A stretch of DNA of 64,000 nucleotides from Mantis religiosa (GCA_030765055.1 CM060958.1:920001-984000); one strand, 5' to 3'; shown: positions 21,415-33,879, counted from the stretch's first letter. Program-made: numbers and translations. Notes: generated from the letters alone by a model not told the origin.

Positions 21415-22043
21415 CTTAAATGGACAGATCCTGCCCAAAGTATGCCAAATAATAAAAATAGATAATTTATTGAGTACCAAAGGCAACTATCCCTCAGTAC
21501 ATTTATATGCTTACCCCTTTCTAGACTTCATCCCCTTCCTTTCTATTTGTCTTTCTCTGTCTATTATTTGAGCTTTTTATTATGATCACTTCACTCAGCC
21601 TGGTTCTTCTCAACTTCCTTTTCCAGAATTTCTCCCTTATACTTCTTTATTACACTTATTAATCCTTTTTCCTATTACTTTTTATTTCATCTCACTCACT
21701 TGAGTCCTTCCCTCCACATCTCACAAGACTTCTCTAATTCTACTTTTCTTCCTGTGGCAATACATCCCTTTCTTCCTAATCCTCGTTTATTTTCTATATT
21801 CCTACACTTATTTCACTCTGCACTTGCTTTACTGCACATTATATGTTCCAAATCTCTACTGAAATTATAAACCTGGAACTCTTTGGAAGGTTTCATTACG
21901 ATTACTTCAACCTTTACACTGATGTTTTAAAAGTAGTTTAGTTGGTAGTACAGGATTTTTATTATCATCATCATCATCACCATTACCTTTAGTAGTTATG
22001 CCTTTCAACTGTACAAACTTTGTGGTTTTAACATAACACATAC
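21415..22043. other. pyrimidine-rich spacer, nothing recognised
   Basis: The stretch 21480-21800 is strongly C/T biased on the plus strand. A short ATC repeat lies at about 21962-21980. No coding or transposon signature. Confidence 0.5.
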
Positions 22044-22584
22044 ATTACACAAATAAAAATATTTGCCACTTAGGCTTCACTGATCTTAACAAATTTGTGT
22101 TGATACTTCTTTTCAAATGGAAATCGATTTTGCAAACAAATTGTTTGCATCCTCAGTCCACAGATAAACTCTGTTGTCCTTCTATATGGTTACCATGTCT
22201 TTGTTTTTAGTACTACCAATATATGAAAACGAAACAAACCTAAAAATAGAATCAACTGTTGGTATTTCGAAATTCATTACGCGATGTTTATTTTTTAAAA
22301 TAAATATTTTTTCCCACACCATTAAATTTATCGGACCGTTTAATTGTTTTAATAATTTCACTTCAGGATTTATTCCATGGTTAAATGACCAAAAATGATC
22401 TGCTATGGTCAATTTATCTGTTTGTTTCTACTTAATGGTACGAAAATGTTACAATGGAGTTTATCTGTGGACTGAGGACGCAAACAATTTGTTTGCAAAA
22501 TCGATTTCCATTTGAAAAGAAGTATCAACACCAATATGTTAAGATCAGTGAAGCCTAAATGGCAAATATTTTTATTTGTGTAAT
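22044..22584 (-). mobile_element. PLE remnant bracketed by 128-bp inverted repeats
   Basis: The left arm 22044-22171 and right arm 22457-22584 are inverse copies with only a few mismatches. Between them (22182-22412, minus) is a GIY-YIG C-terminal fragment: ADHFWSFNHGINPEVKLL, then WEKIFILKNKHRVMNFEI. Each arm carries a hammerhead-like CTGAGGA(T/C)GC...GATTTCC block. All RT sequence is deleted. The unit is therefore a mini-PLE consisting of inverted pLTR copies around a 3' coding tip. Confidence 0.8.
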
Positions 22585-24401
22585 ATTTACTGCTTCACCT
22601 TAGCTAGCTTCATTTTCTACGTAATAACACATAATGTTTAATTACCTTACAATTAAAATTATGCTATAAGTCGACTGAGGCACTCTGTACTTCTTTTAAC
22701 ACTTTTCATCTTCAGTTGAAGGCATTATCAAGAAATTACCTTGTAATTATCTGGTCTTTTTTCTGCTTTTAATTGTTGCCTTGAAGATACTGCACTGCTA
22801 GCTCAATAATGTGCATTCACAAAGACATTGATCTCTATCACCGCAAAACTATCCTTTCAAACTGAATGAAATCTGTTCAATGCTGTGGTCCACTGGGCTT
22901 CTTCATCTCTCAATATGCTTCATAATTCTCAATATAGTCTTAAGGTGTAAAATTTTGCACCATTATAAATTTATAGGACTTTGTCCTATCCTAGCTAACT
23001 TAATAACCATTTGTATGGAGCTGTAAGAGTTTCCTGTTTGCTGCCAAAGACAGCTAAATATTTCTTGGGGAACTTTTTAAGTCTTACCTAAAGTCATGAA
23101 TAGAGCCTGGATTTTTAAGCACAATCAAACGGTGAAATAAGCAAGCATATAGGCACGAGAAATGACGCATAAAGCACCAAAAATAAGCAAATAAACATAT
23201 TGTTTCGTAGCATTATTTATTACCCTACGTAAGCTTGTTACAGTATGTGAGGGAGGTTATCTTGAGATTTTCTTGTGTGAAGCCCCTGTGTTTGTCAGTG
23301 AAGAATTTTCTCTCCACTTCGCATATACATTTCTGTACCAGAAAGCTTTCTAGAAATTTTACACAGTGTTTTGTAACCAGAATTTTTCATTAATACCTTA
23401 CTGAGTTTCTGAAAGGAAGTTTTAAAAATACCTCAAGTTTTGAAGACAACGTGACTGAAATTTCATCTATAAAAGAAAGTGAATGTTCCAAGGTATTACT
23501 TTTTAACTCTAATCGGTGACAGTACAAACACTTTCTTTATGCTATAATAATCATTAGACAGGAAGATTGACTCCTAACTGTTTCAGTGACATGATAATGG
23601 TTGTGGTGAGCAAGCCTTTAGCTGCAGTAAGCAAATGCTTGCAAGGCAAACAACAACCTGGCCAAGCATAAACAGAAACTAAAGGAAAATGTGCTATCAC
23701 AAACACACACACAAAAGTGGCACACTTTCACAGCAGCTATATCCTTGTATTTTTTTTTTTGTTCTGTTTTAATACTCTTTAAGATACATTAACATTTTTA
23801 TAAATTTTCATATAAAACTCCAATTGTGTAGTTATCTTTGTATAACACTCTACTATGTACTTAAAAATATATATATGTATGTATATATATATATAGTATT
23901 ATGTTTGATGAGACATACCTAGTACAAACTGCCAACACTACAACAAAGTTGTCCATCAATCACATTATTTGTTTTGGGAAGCAATACCAACTATTGGAGG
24001 AAGCAGTACACAATTTTCAAGTGGGTGGGACGGTGGATTTGTGCTATTTAACCAATTGTACGTGTCACGTCACCTGCAGCAATCTCCGGGAAGTGAAGAT
24101 CTGTGGCAGGGGTGTTGGGAAATCCCTGAGAAAACCTGCCATTGTCGCATTTGCATTCATCTATCTCGAGACACCTCTGGCACATAACTTTTTGAGCCTT
24201 GTCTTTCACTATCAGGTTAAATTGTGCATCTCTCTCAAAAAATTTGTTTTGAAAGCTAAAATAGTATATTGATAGTTTTCTTTTGCATTAAAAAAGTTGC
24301 CAAAAAACCTCCTTGTGTTTTAATTGTTTTTCTGTGTGCCAATAATGTTACCCTGAATGTGGCTTTGAATCTTTACTTTTTCAGTGTTTTGTTATGTTTT
24401 G

Positions 24402-24478
<77 letters not shown>

Positions 24479-25110
24479 AATCTTCATGCATGTCTTTGAA
24501 CAGGTAACTAAAAACAAAAGCATCAAATAAACAGCAATCTTTTTATGAAAGTTAACTGTTGCAATGGAATATTTTTAGGAAAATTCCCAATTCTTAACAA
24601 CATCTTGCAGTTCCATTCTGTTTTCCTTTATGGTACCTCACTACAACTTCTAAATTTATTTCTTCATGCTTCTAGGTAAATATATAAATGCTATGAAAGC
24701 ATTTCTAGGTCAAAATGGATTGCAAATAGTTTACCATTTCATTATTTGAGTTTATAATGGGTAGAAAAAGTTGTGCCAAACAATAATGATATCCGTTATA
24801 ATGCTTATGTTGTGATGCATTGTTATAATACAATAATGCTTTATTTGTATTAGGAAAACTATTTGAGCTGAAAATATAGGGTTTTTGTGGTTATGTTAGA
24901 TACATTTATCTCTACCCTTTTCATAGATCAGTTTATATAAAATCTGAAATTTTGTCTTCGGGTGAATAGTACTTATTAGAGATTGATTAGGTTGGCGCTT
25001 GTCACACACTACTTAGGGGAATGCAATATGACAACACCGCAGTACTCCAATTGGTTGCTAACCTCGTAGCGCTCAAGGACAAACATCATCCCATTTGAAA
25101 CACATAATAG
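22585..25110. other. spacer with TA microsatellites
   Basis: Two overlapping ORFs at 23901-24272 and 23969-24187 lie in a slightly GC-richer patch (23930-24190). I recognise no domain and see no clear splice sites. TA tracts occur at about 23865-23895 and 24404-24476. The rest is AT-rich. Confidence 0.45.
24404..24476. repeat. TA microsatellite
   Basis: An uninterrupted TA dinucleotide run of about 73 bp. Confidence 0.95.
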
Positions 25111-25221
25111 GTGATCTCAAAGTAAAGTCAGTTTTATGATTTTAGTATTTTGGAAAATTTATTGATTGTTTTTTTGGTCTGGCAATGCCATTTACAGTAT
25201 GCCATGGTTAGTAATGCATAC

Positions 25222-25530
25222 ATTGCGAGTATGTATCAGTCTTCAGTTGTTAATAAACAATCACAAAATGGAGATAAAAAAGTTTGAACTTGTAAAACAC
25301 TACTAGAAACAAGATTATAAAGTCGCTGTCGCAGCTCGAAGAATATGTGAAGTGGAAGTAGAAGATGTCGTTAGTGAGCGTGTATCAGTCTTCAGTTGTT
25401 AATAAACAATCACAAAATGGAGATAACAAAGTTTGAACTTGTAAAACACTACTAGAAACAAGATTATAAAGTCGTTGTCGCAGCTCGAAGAATATGTGAA
25501 GTGGAAGGAGAAGATGTCATTAGTGAGCGT
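25222..25530 (+). repeat. about 153-bp tandem duplication of transposase start
   Basis: GTATCAGTCTTCAGTTGTTA occurs at about 25227 and again at about 25381. The following TAAACAATCACAAAATGGAG through GAAGATGTC(G/A)TTAGTGAGCG is repeated with few differences. Each copy encodes the mariner N-terminal MEI(K/T)KFEL segment. Confidence 0.9.
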
Positions 25531-26398
25531 GTGGCACAGCGATGGTTCCAATGTTTCAACAATGGAGACGAAAACACTAAACATTTACCACGTTCTGGAA
25601 GACCTAAAGTATAGAATATTGAGGATACATGACAAGTTTTGCAAGGAAATCTGCAAAAAATACTCGTAGGCTTTCAGAAGAACTTGGTGTATCAAAAGAT
25701 ACCATACATCGTCACATTAAGACATTTGGAAAATCATACAGAAGCTGTAGATCTGTACCTCATGAACTGACACCTCAAACAGCTGAACGTAGAGTGGATA
25801 TCTGTTGTCAGTTTTTCCATAATCCCATGGATGATAGATTTGTCAGGAGAATTGTCACTTGTGATGAAAAATGGGTATATTACCGAAACCCTGATGTCTC
25901 AAAACAGTGGCTTGAACTCCGTCAATCTGTCAAAGTCATTGTTACCAAAATAACGTTGTGTGTCGGGTGGAATTTTGAAGGTGTAATTCACTGGGAATCA
26001 CACAGGCAGGTGATTGATGCGGATCTTTATTCTCAACAAATGCAACGAGTTCATGAAATTTTGAGACGGAAATACCCAGCATTAGTTAACCGAAATAGAG
26101 TTCTATTAAAACATCCTATACTGCACGAACAACCATGGAAATAATTCAGGAATTGGGAGAAATCGAACTGCTACCACACCCAGCATACAGCCCTAATCTC
26201 GTACCATCAGATTATCATCTTTTTTTATCCATGGTCCATTTTCTACGTGGAAGACTTTCTGAGAACATTGGAGCAGTGAAAGTATGTGTCACCGAATTCT
26301 GGGTAGCAAAAACCAGACTGGTACCATTGTGGGATAATAGATCTCGTTGAACGATGGCTCAAGACCAATGCATCTGATGGTCTATACTTTCAAAATTA
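25420..26398 (+). pseudogene. mariner transposase, cecropia/SETMAR-like group
   Basis: The N-terminal HTH is split over frames (LCHYY-like KHY, ARRICEVEGEDVISERVAQR). The frame 25629-26144 reads RRLSEELGVSKDTIHRHI, GKSYRSCRSVPHEL, then RRIVTCDEKWVYYRNPDV with the first catalytic Asp (CDEKW). The second box is destroyed: VLLKHPILHEQPWK stands where HDNARPH is expected. Then frame 26135-26350 has EIIQELGEIELLPHPAYSPN and VPSDYHLFLSM, retaining the third Asp. It ends WLKTNASDGLYFQN at 26398. At least three frame breaks; dead copy. Confidence 0.85.
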
Positions 26399-26472
26399 GT
26401 TAATTGGTTATCAGAACACATTTGAAATAATTGTTTTTGTTACAAAACGCCATTACTTGTGAGACAGTATCT

Positions 26473-27704
26473 ATATTTTTCTGTCATTCTCTGCATGTTT
26501 GTTAACTTGGATTACCCAGTTGATCTGGGTAAAAGAGGTTCTACTGAATACCTTCTTTTTGCAACAGTTTTTTTTTTTTTTCAATAGTTTTTGTCCAGAA
26601 ATTTCTGTATAGTTCATTAATATTAGATTTAAAGTAAAACCTACTTTTACAGAATACTTTTCCATTCTTTCCTTACTTAAATAATGATTGAAATGAAGAA
26701 ACCCAACATACTTAACTGATCATATAAAAAATTCAAAATGAGAAACAAATGTTAATTTTCTGCCTTAAAGGTAACTCAAGATAGATGAAATGCAAAAATT
26801 CATTATAATTAATAAAGGTAATTAGAATGTTAAATGCAAACAGTGTGAGCTAAATGAAATGGGGAGATCACTGTGCGGAGAGAGTGACACGATTTGAAGT
26901 GCGACTGACAGAAATCCGAAACCCTGTCCTGCCCACTTCTGAGGCGCTGCACCACTTAAGCAATCCAACTTTGCAACTGACGCTCGCTTAATTAGTTTCA
27001 CTTTATGTTGCTGCTGTCTGTCTTCACTTCACTTGAACAACAACACTGGGAGAGAAAACATGTTTACGTTGTACACTGAGAACAAACACAGATGTACCAA
27101 CACCATGAAAACTCCAATATGAGTTATGTACACTGTAAACAACGGTGTGTGTGTGCGTATTTATCCAATTGTCGTACATTTACCAAAGCATGAACACTCA
27201 ATCAGAAAATTCTCAGGCTGCATTTTGTCTGCACTAAAGATTCAGAGAATTTCTTACTTAATCATTTTGTTAGTGAACACAATTACGTCACTAAAATCTT
27301 TCGGCAATGATTTAAAAAATAAATATAAATATAGTGACATGACTTCTACATCTATTATCATCAGAAGTTTCAATGAACTTCATTCCAGATGTCCTAGCAT
27401 TAGGAATATCCCAGATCTCCTTGCACTGCAATATTTCTAGTGTATTGTATACTCCTTATCATCCATTACATCTTGAATTCTGTAGACACAATTCAATGAA
27501 AGCTGAGAAAGACGGAGTGTGAAGTGGAGGAAAAACAAAAAGACAAACACTTCTTCTTTTCAAGTCAAGTCTAAGAAAGTAGCATACACAGCTTAAAACT
27601 TTTGCTGTAATTTTTCAATAGTCTTTAACCTCCATTCTAACTAAATGTTGTATCATCTTGATAGTACGTCAAATGCAATGAAAACTGGAATAGGAAACAT
27701 TCCC
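26473..27704. other. spacer; possible eroded tRNA-like repeat near 26.93 kb
   Basis: On the minus strand around 26975-26905, TTGCTTAAGTGGTGCAGCGC followed by GGGTTTCGGATTTC resembles pol III A and B boxes. It is too degenerate to call firmly. Otherwise AT-rich. Confidence 0.3.
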
Positions 27705-27708
27705 TGCA

Positions 27709-28736
27709 GTGGCGAAGCTCTAGAACTACGGCTTCCCCAAGAATTTCAGCAGAAAAACGAAAAATTCATGCAAAAGAAAATTTTATTTGCTCTGGATACA
27801 CTTTCAAAATTTACTCACAAACATCCGCAGTGCTGTGGACAATTTCACAGCTGCTTAGATTAGATCAACCACTTCCATGAGCTCATTCAATACTGTATTT
27901 ACACATTCGTAATCTTCAGTACTATTAAATTTAATTAGCATTTTAATAAAGCAATTTAATTTGTTACAACAATGCTGTTTTCAACACTTCCATGAAAGGA
28001 ATTACTTCAATACCATGTTTTGTAGGTTTTTGGAAGCAATCGCGACTCTTCGATAGGAAGCACTGACAGATTTTGTCATGTGAAGAAAAGTTCATTTTTG
28101 TTTGTTTTATGTGCCGTTTTTAAACACAACTGTAAGTATATTTCAATAGCATTAGCAATAGTATTTTACATAGATTGGTATTTAGTAGTGACAAATAGGA
28201 AATTGTTGTGAAGTTTTAAGTTATTAGTAAAAGTATATGAATTGCATACTTTCTCCATGTTAGGCTAACAGTCCATGCAGAGTGGGCCAGGGAACGTCTG
28301 AGTGGATAGGGGAAGCCTGTAGTGTGAGCAATGTCTACATGTGACTGTACAATAGAAAGAGCACTAAAGAGTAGTCTTAGCTCTTTGAGTCATTATTCTC
28401 TCTTATTTTAATGAAAATTATTATTTGGATCTTCCATCACTTTGAAAGTCACACCTCGCTACTGGACCTATGTGTGACTGTACAATAGAAAGAGCACTAA
28501 AGAGTAGCCTTAGTTCTTTGAGTCATAATTCTCTCTTATTTTAATGACAATTATTATTTGGAGCTTCCCTCGCTTTGAAAGTCACGCCTCGCTACTGGAC
28601 CTACGTGTGACTGTACAATAGAAAGAGTACTAAAGAGTAGTATTAGTTCTTTCAGTCATTATTCTCTATTATTTTAATGGCAATTATTATTTGGAGCTTC
28701 CCTTGCTCTGAAAGTTATGCTTCGCCACTGCTCAGC
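27709..28736 (+). mobile_element. hAT-like non-autonomous element
   Basis: Terminal sequences CAGTGGCGAAGC (27709) and GCTTCGCCACTG (ending about 28735) are exact inverses. CAGTGGCG-type ends are common in hAT transposons. Collinear with 7995-8650. Its right third contains a roughly 130-bp tandem array. I could not find a matching 8-bp target duplication, so the hAT label is tentative. Confidence 0.5.
28330..28735 (+). repeat. about 130-bp tandem repeat, 3 copies
   Basis: The module GTGACTGTACAATAGAAAGA ... GAAAGTCAC(A/G)CCTCGCTACTGGACC occurs at about 28339, 28472 and 28606. Each copy contains TTTGAGTCATTATTCTCT-like sequence. The related element at 8 kb has a single copy, so the expansion happened after the two copies separated. 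Confidence 0.85.
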
Positions 28737-29699
28737 TCCCCTCCCAAAAGGATGATAGTGCAACTTGTCAAAACCTTGATATTTTTGTTTTACTATGAAT
28801 ATTCCAAAAATAAGTATATCAAATTCATGTTTATTTGCACCAGTCAACCCAAGTTAAGCAGTTTTGATGAACTATGTCTATCATTTATATATCAGAGCAT
28901 TAAATCAATCAACCAAAGCATAATGCAGCCTGTAGAGTTTTCTGAATCACTGTTCCCTTTTTGGATATACGGACTGGAAAGAGTGTTTCAGTAAAATCAT
29001 TTAAAAGTATAAAAGTAGTGACAGCAATACATATTGGTTCATTTTCAGTTGAACAGAAATAGTTTCAGAATCACAGCTGACACGCTACACAGTACAAAAG
29101 CAGTACAAAACATGGAATACAACCTTATCACACAGAGCCCACACTTATCCAGTTAGGTGTTCCCTTAAACTATAAAATATAGTGAAGTTTTGCATCTGTC
29201 TTGATGAGTATTGGATATTTGTCACAAGCACCTGGATAAGTGAGGTTCACTTTAAACAACAGAGTATAGGTACATTGATTGGCTTCTGGGAAGGTAATAA
29301 CCTAAATGAAGCTGCTAGTCCGAAGGACTCAGCCTCCTCCATCACAGTGTCATCTTGAGTATCTGCAACAATATTTAAACAATTCAACACTCCAGTCTTT
29401 ACAAAGCATGGTGCTTCCTGCCCAACATTAACAACTTTACAGCAAGACCTGATAGACATTTTGAAAATAAATGCAACCAAAATGATGCAAAATGTCTCAA
29501 GTTGGAATCTGAATAAGATCTGAATAAGATTTTCTCCTTATTTTGAGAAGATGAGTGTCAAGAAACTATAAGCTCTAGAAACTACAGGCTCATTTGGGCA
29601 TAACTGCTACCATTTCATTCGCTCCTTATCTATTATGATCCAATACAGTTAAACAAGACAAACAATTATTGTTAAACTAGTACAGTTCTAGAATCACTA
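28737..29699. other. spacer, nothing recognised
   Basis: The minus ORF 29247-29480 (77 codons) has no recognised motif, and its GC content is only slightly raised. No RNA gene or transposon end was seen. Confidence 0.45.
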
Positions 29700-29764
29700 T
29701 GAAATCGGCTGATAAGTCCTGGGCCTCACAATAAAAAAAACTTTTAATTTTTTTCTTTATTTCT

Positions 29765-31666
29765 CAACATAATCTCCAGAAAGGCTAATACATTTGTCAT
29801 TTTGATGTTCTAATTTAATTAAATCATCTCTGTAGTACGATTTATCATGGTCTTCAAAATAGCTGTTTACAGCATCAATGTCCTCCTTGTTGTTGTCAAA
29901 TTTTCTCCTCCAAGAAATGTTTTTAGATTTGGGAACAGGTGCTAGTCACTGGATACTAGATCTGGTGAACAGGATGGATGTTCAAGCAATTCAAACTTTA
30001 ATTCACACATTTTTCTCATTGCAATGACTGAACGATGGGCCGGAGTATTGACGTGAAGAAACAAGATGTTTTCTTTGTCAAATGACGTCTTTTTCTTTTT
30101 ACCTCATCACTCAAATGTTACAGTAAGCTTGTGTAGTAGTCACCAGTGATACTTTTACCTTTTTTCAAGTAATCTATAAAGATAATTCCCTGTACATCCC
30201 AGAAAACACTTGCCATAACCTTGTTAGATGACAAAATTTTTGGAGTTGGTTCACCTGGCACAATCCACTGTTTTGACTGATTTACTTCCTGGAGTGTAGT
30301 GATGTATCCAAATTTCATCCATGGTAATAAGTTGTCTCAAAAATTCACTGCGATTTTTACGGTAGAGCTCCAAATTCTCAACAGAAACAGTTTTTCTTTG
30401 CAACTTTTGATAAGTTGTCAACAAACACGGCACAGACCTTGTGAAAGCCCAAAACATTACTTAAAATATTACCTGCAGTTCTTTTGATATGTTTACAGCC
30501 TCTGCTATCTCAAACAACTTTAATCTGAGGTCTTCCAGTACTAAACGATGAATTTGTTCAATGATCTCTGTAGTTGTGACTTCCACAGGACGTCCAGAGC
30601 GAGGCTCATCACTAGTACTCGTACGTCCCATTTTAAACTCTACAACCAACCTTTTAATTATTGTATATGAAGGGACAGAGCGAGGCTCATTACTAGTACT
30701 CGTACGTCCCATTTTAAACTCTACAACCAACCTTTTAATTATTGTATATGAAGGGACAGAGCGAGGCTCATCACTAGTACTCGTACGTCCCATTTTAAAC
30801 TCTACAACCAACCTTTTAATTATTGTATATGAAGGGACAGAGCGAGACTCATCACTAGTGCTCATACGTCCCATTTTGAACTCTACAACCAACCTTTTAA
30901 TTATTGTACATGAAGGGACAGAGCGAGGCTCATCACTAGTACTCGTACGTCCCATTTTAAACTCTACAACCAACCTTTTAATTATTGTATATGAAGGGAC
31001 AGAGCGAGACTCATCACTAGTACTCGTACGTCCCATTTTAAACTCTACAAACAACCTTTTAATTATTGTATATGCAGGGACAGGGCAAGGCTCATCACTA
31101 GTACTCGTACGTCCCATTTTGAACTCTACAACCAACCTTTTAATTATTGTATATGAAGGGACAGAGCGAGACTCATCACTAGTACTCGTATGTCCCATTT
31201 TAAACTCTACAACCAACCTTTTAATTATTGTATATGAAGCGACAGAGCGAGGCTCATCACTAGTACTCGTATGTCCCATTTTAAACTCTACAACCAACCT
31301 TTTAATTATTGTATATGAAGGGACAGAGCGAGACTCATCACTAGTACTCGTATGTCCCATTTTAAACTCTAGAACCAACCTTTTAATTATTGTATATGAA
31401 GGGACAGAGCGAGACTCATCACTAGTACCCCTACGTCACATTTTAAACTCTACAACCAACCTTTTAATTATTGTATATGAAGGGACAGAGCGAGGCTCAT
31501 CACTAGTACTCGTATGTCCCATTTTAAACTCTACAACCAACCTTTTAATTATTGTATATGAAGGGACAGAGTCTTTGTCCATTTCCTCCTTGATTTCTTT
31601 AGGCGTTAAGCCTTTCAAATGAAAGTATTTAATCACTGCTCGTTTTTCCAAATGCTCAATTTTCAT
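29765..31666 (-). pseudogene. mariner transposase with 12 x 27-residue repeats
   Basis: The natural start is at 31666: MKIEHLEKRAVIKYFHLKGL, then TPKEIKEEMDK, a typical mariner N-terminal HTH. Residues after that (SVPSYTIIKRLVVEFKMGRT then STSDEPRS) should occur once but are repeated about twelve times in frame. Then SGRPVEVTTTEIIEQIHRLV and LRLKLFEIAEAVNISKE resume the second HTH. A TGA in unit 3 (about 31433) breaks the array. Downstream frames are shifted: ITMDEIWIHHYTPGSK (first catalytic Asp, about 30310) and IIFIDYLKKGKSITGDYYTS are present. The HDN box and C terminus are degraded. Confidence 0.85.
30597..31572 (-). repeat. 81-bp in-frame minisatellite, 12 copies
   Basis: The block CCTTTTAATTATTGTATATG (plus strand) recurs twelve times at 81-bp spacing from about 30651 to 31539. 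Units are highly similar, with scattered substitutions, most of them keeping the reading frame. Shared variants (for example GAGACTCATC versus GAGGCTCATC, and CGTACG versus CGTATG) give subtypes that could order the duplications. Confidence 0.95.
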
Positions 31667-31834
31667 GAAACCTCTACACTTGTCTTGTTTAAAATGCTGT
31701 CATTCAAAAGCTAAACAAATTGTAACTATGGATAGAAGTTAGTCTAGAATTAAACTATAGGATGTTATCTCTCAAACTGGCCCAGTGGTGCCCTCTCTAT
31801 GTGAAGCCCGGAACTTATCAGCCAACCCTCGTTA

Positions 31835-32184
31835 CATCTGTTTGGGAAACTAAAAGGAATTGTTCCACCTTTGAAAGGACAAGAGATGACTGTGAGGGCA
31901 GCAGTTCCATGGTGCACATTGTAGATCGTCAATTAAATATTATTTTTAAAAAGGTGATTAGAATTGACTTACCTGTGACATGGATGTTACAAACCGTAGT
32001 CAAAGGATTCCCACTCACTAAACCGGGAATCTTGTTTCTGCAGTCTCTGCTGACATGCCTCCAAGTAACTGTCTTGTATTCTGTACATTCCAGAGTTTGC
32101 CTGGAACATCAGTGTCTCCAGGATTCTTTCATTCTTTATCGCTTTACTTGGCAGCACAATCTGTGAACAGTTATATAAAAGTTA
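31835..32184. other. short spacer, target region of the LINE
   Basis: A plus-strand ORF at 31762-32166 has no recognised domain. The stretch ends with the left target duplication of the next LINE (TAGCAACCTTCA at 32185-32196). Confidence 0.4.
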
Positions 32185-32196
32185 TTAGCAACCTTC

Positions 32197-33660
32197 AATT
32201 TGGTTTTATGGCTCAAAAATCAACTGAAATGGCAATATATAAGGTAATAGACTGGATAAAAAATGTATACCTAAATAAACAATCTGGTGTTTTAGTTTCT
32301 TTAGTTGTAACTGGTGCTTTTGATCATGCTTGGTGGCCCAAGATTTTACATCAATTGAAAACTAAAAAAAGCCCAAAAAATATTTACAATTTAATCGTGA
32401 ATTATTTTAGAGATCGCAAATCCTTGCTTACTGTAAGTGGAGAGACCATCACAAAGGAAGTTACACGCGGCTGCCCCCAAGGATCTGCGTGTAGTCCAGG
32501 TTTTTGGGTTATACTGTATGATGATCTGTTACAGCAACAACTATCGTCAGATTGTAGTATTTTTGCTTATGCAGATGATGCTTTACTACTTGTTAAATCA
32601 AATGATGCTAAAATCCTTGAAGAAAGAACTAATGAAGCATTTAAAGTAATACACTCATGGGGAATTAAAAATAAACTTATGTTTCATCCCTACAAAACCT
32701 TGGCGATGTTGTCACCAGAAGAAGAAAAATGGAGCCCATTACTCTTACCATGAATAACGTCGACTTGAAGGTGGTATCTATGGTAAAATACCTTGGCATT
32801 ATACTGGATTGTAAATTAACATTTCGATCACACTTTGATTATATTGCTGAAAGAGCCAGCAAACACCTTGGTGCCCTCGCAACAACAACAAGACCCACCT
32901 GGTGTCTGAATTCTAGTATTCTTAAAATTATATATCAAGGTGCTGTAGTGCCCCTAATTTTGTATGGTGTATCTGCATTCCAGGATGTTCTTAATAAAAA
33001 ATGGGCAGTTAAAAAACTTGCACAAATTCAAAGGGAATTCCTCCTTCGTGTAATTCAAGGATATCGTACAATCTCCACTGATGCAGCTCAGATTATAGCT
33101 AACATCGAACCTTTGGCTCTCACTGGTTTATCAACAGCAACTATTAGAAATTTAAGACATGAACGTGAATGTGTGTCTTATCTGTGTCACTTAAAACAAC
33201 AAATCCCGGAGCATCGTACCACAGCAGGACACCCATCAAGTTTTGTAACCTGTTTAAAAGAAATATGTAATTTTCATGATTATTACATATATACAGATGG
33301 TTCGCGTTACCAATTTGAAGATAATATATCTGCAGTAGGATGTGCTTTTGTTGTTTATGAAAACCAAACGGAACTAACTCACTCCATGTTTAAATTGTCA
33401 CCTGAATGTTCTGTATTCCAGTCGGAGCTCTTAGCAATTAAAAAGCTATAAAATGGTGTACTGTTAATGGAAACAGTGCCCGTATTCTTAGTGATTCACA
33501 ATCATCTCTACTTGCTATTAATGATAAATACAATTTAAATTCATTAGCACATGAAATCAGAACCTTGCTTCAAAACCATCCAGGACATATTTGCATGGGA
33601 TGGCTTAAAGAATTTTAGGTAACGAGAGAGCTGATTGCTTGGCTAAGAAGGCTGCAGAAT
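32197..33660 (+). pseudogene. LINE reverse transcriptase + RNase H (broken)
   Basis: Frame 1 (to 32753): QFGFMAQKSTEMAI; motif A LVSLVVTGAFDHAWW, where the catalytic Asp usually found in ALDISGAFD is Val; motif B TRGCPQGSACSPGFWVIL; catalytic SIFAYADDALLLV, intact. A frameshift at about 32730 leads to frame 2 (to 33451): MVKYLGIILDCKLTFRSHFD, the thumb, then YYIYTDGSRYQFEDN and VGCAFVVYE, opening an RNase H domain, and VFQSELLAIKKL. A further shift gives ARILSDSQSSLLAIND (third RNase H block) and about 33610 GNERADCLAKKAA-like residues in another frame. RNase H after the RT places it in the I/R1 assemblage. Non-functional. Confidence 0.85.
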
Positions 33661-33879
33661 TCTTCCTGTAACATACTCTTTATGTCCTATTTCTAATGTA
33701 AGGAGAATAATACATCAACATATTCTTGAAGAATGGAACCAACAATGGCTAACAACTCCAAATGGAAGTTTAACAAAAACATTATTGTTTCCTAGTGTAT
33801 ATGACAGAGGAAAATGTGAAATTCTTGTACCAATTAACTTTAAAGAGAGTCGATTAAAGACACTAAACAACACTTACTT

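Larger units (their letters stand above)
25112..26472 (+). mobile_element. mariner element with duplicated 5' end
   Basis: The same family lies in reverse at 41742-42877. Ends: TCTCAAAGTAAAGTCAG on the left; inverse TACTTGTGAGACAGTATC on the right. The first 150 or so bases of the transcribed region, including the start codon region, are tandemly duplicated (25224-25376, then again from 25377). The transposase is broken. Confidence 0.8.
29700..31832 (-). mobile_element. mariner element with giant N-terminal repeat
   Basis: TA-flanked. Inverted ends share GGCTGATAAGTCCTGGGCCT-type sequence on the left and, on the right, inverse AGCCCGGAACTTATCAGCC then AACCCTCG. Length is 2133 bp. Subtracting eleven surplus 81-bp units leaves about 1240 bp, normal for a mariner. 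It is the same family as the fragment at 11.76-12.43 kb. Confidence 0.85.

Noticed and set aside
23901..24272. 123-codon ORF as a host gene
   Set aside because: No recognisable domain, an overlapping alternative frame of similar length, and no convincing splice or promoter context.
29247..29480. Minus-strand 77-codon ORF as a missing exon of the BTB gene
   Set aside because: Sequence does not resemble the region expected after the BACK domain, and splice phase does not support it.
30561..31622. 353-codon plus-strand ORF of repeated ERGSSLVLVRPILNSTTNL
   Set aside because: Antisense shadow of the 81-bp transposase repeat; open because the unit is a multiple of 3.
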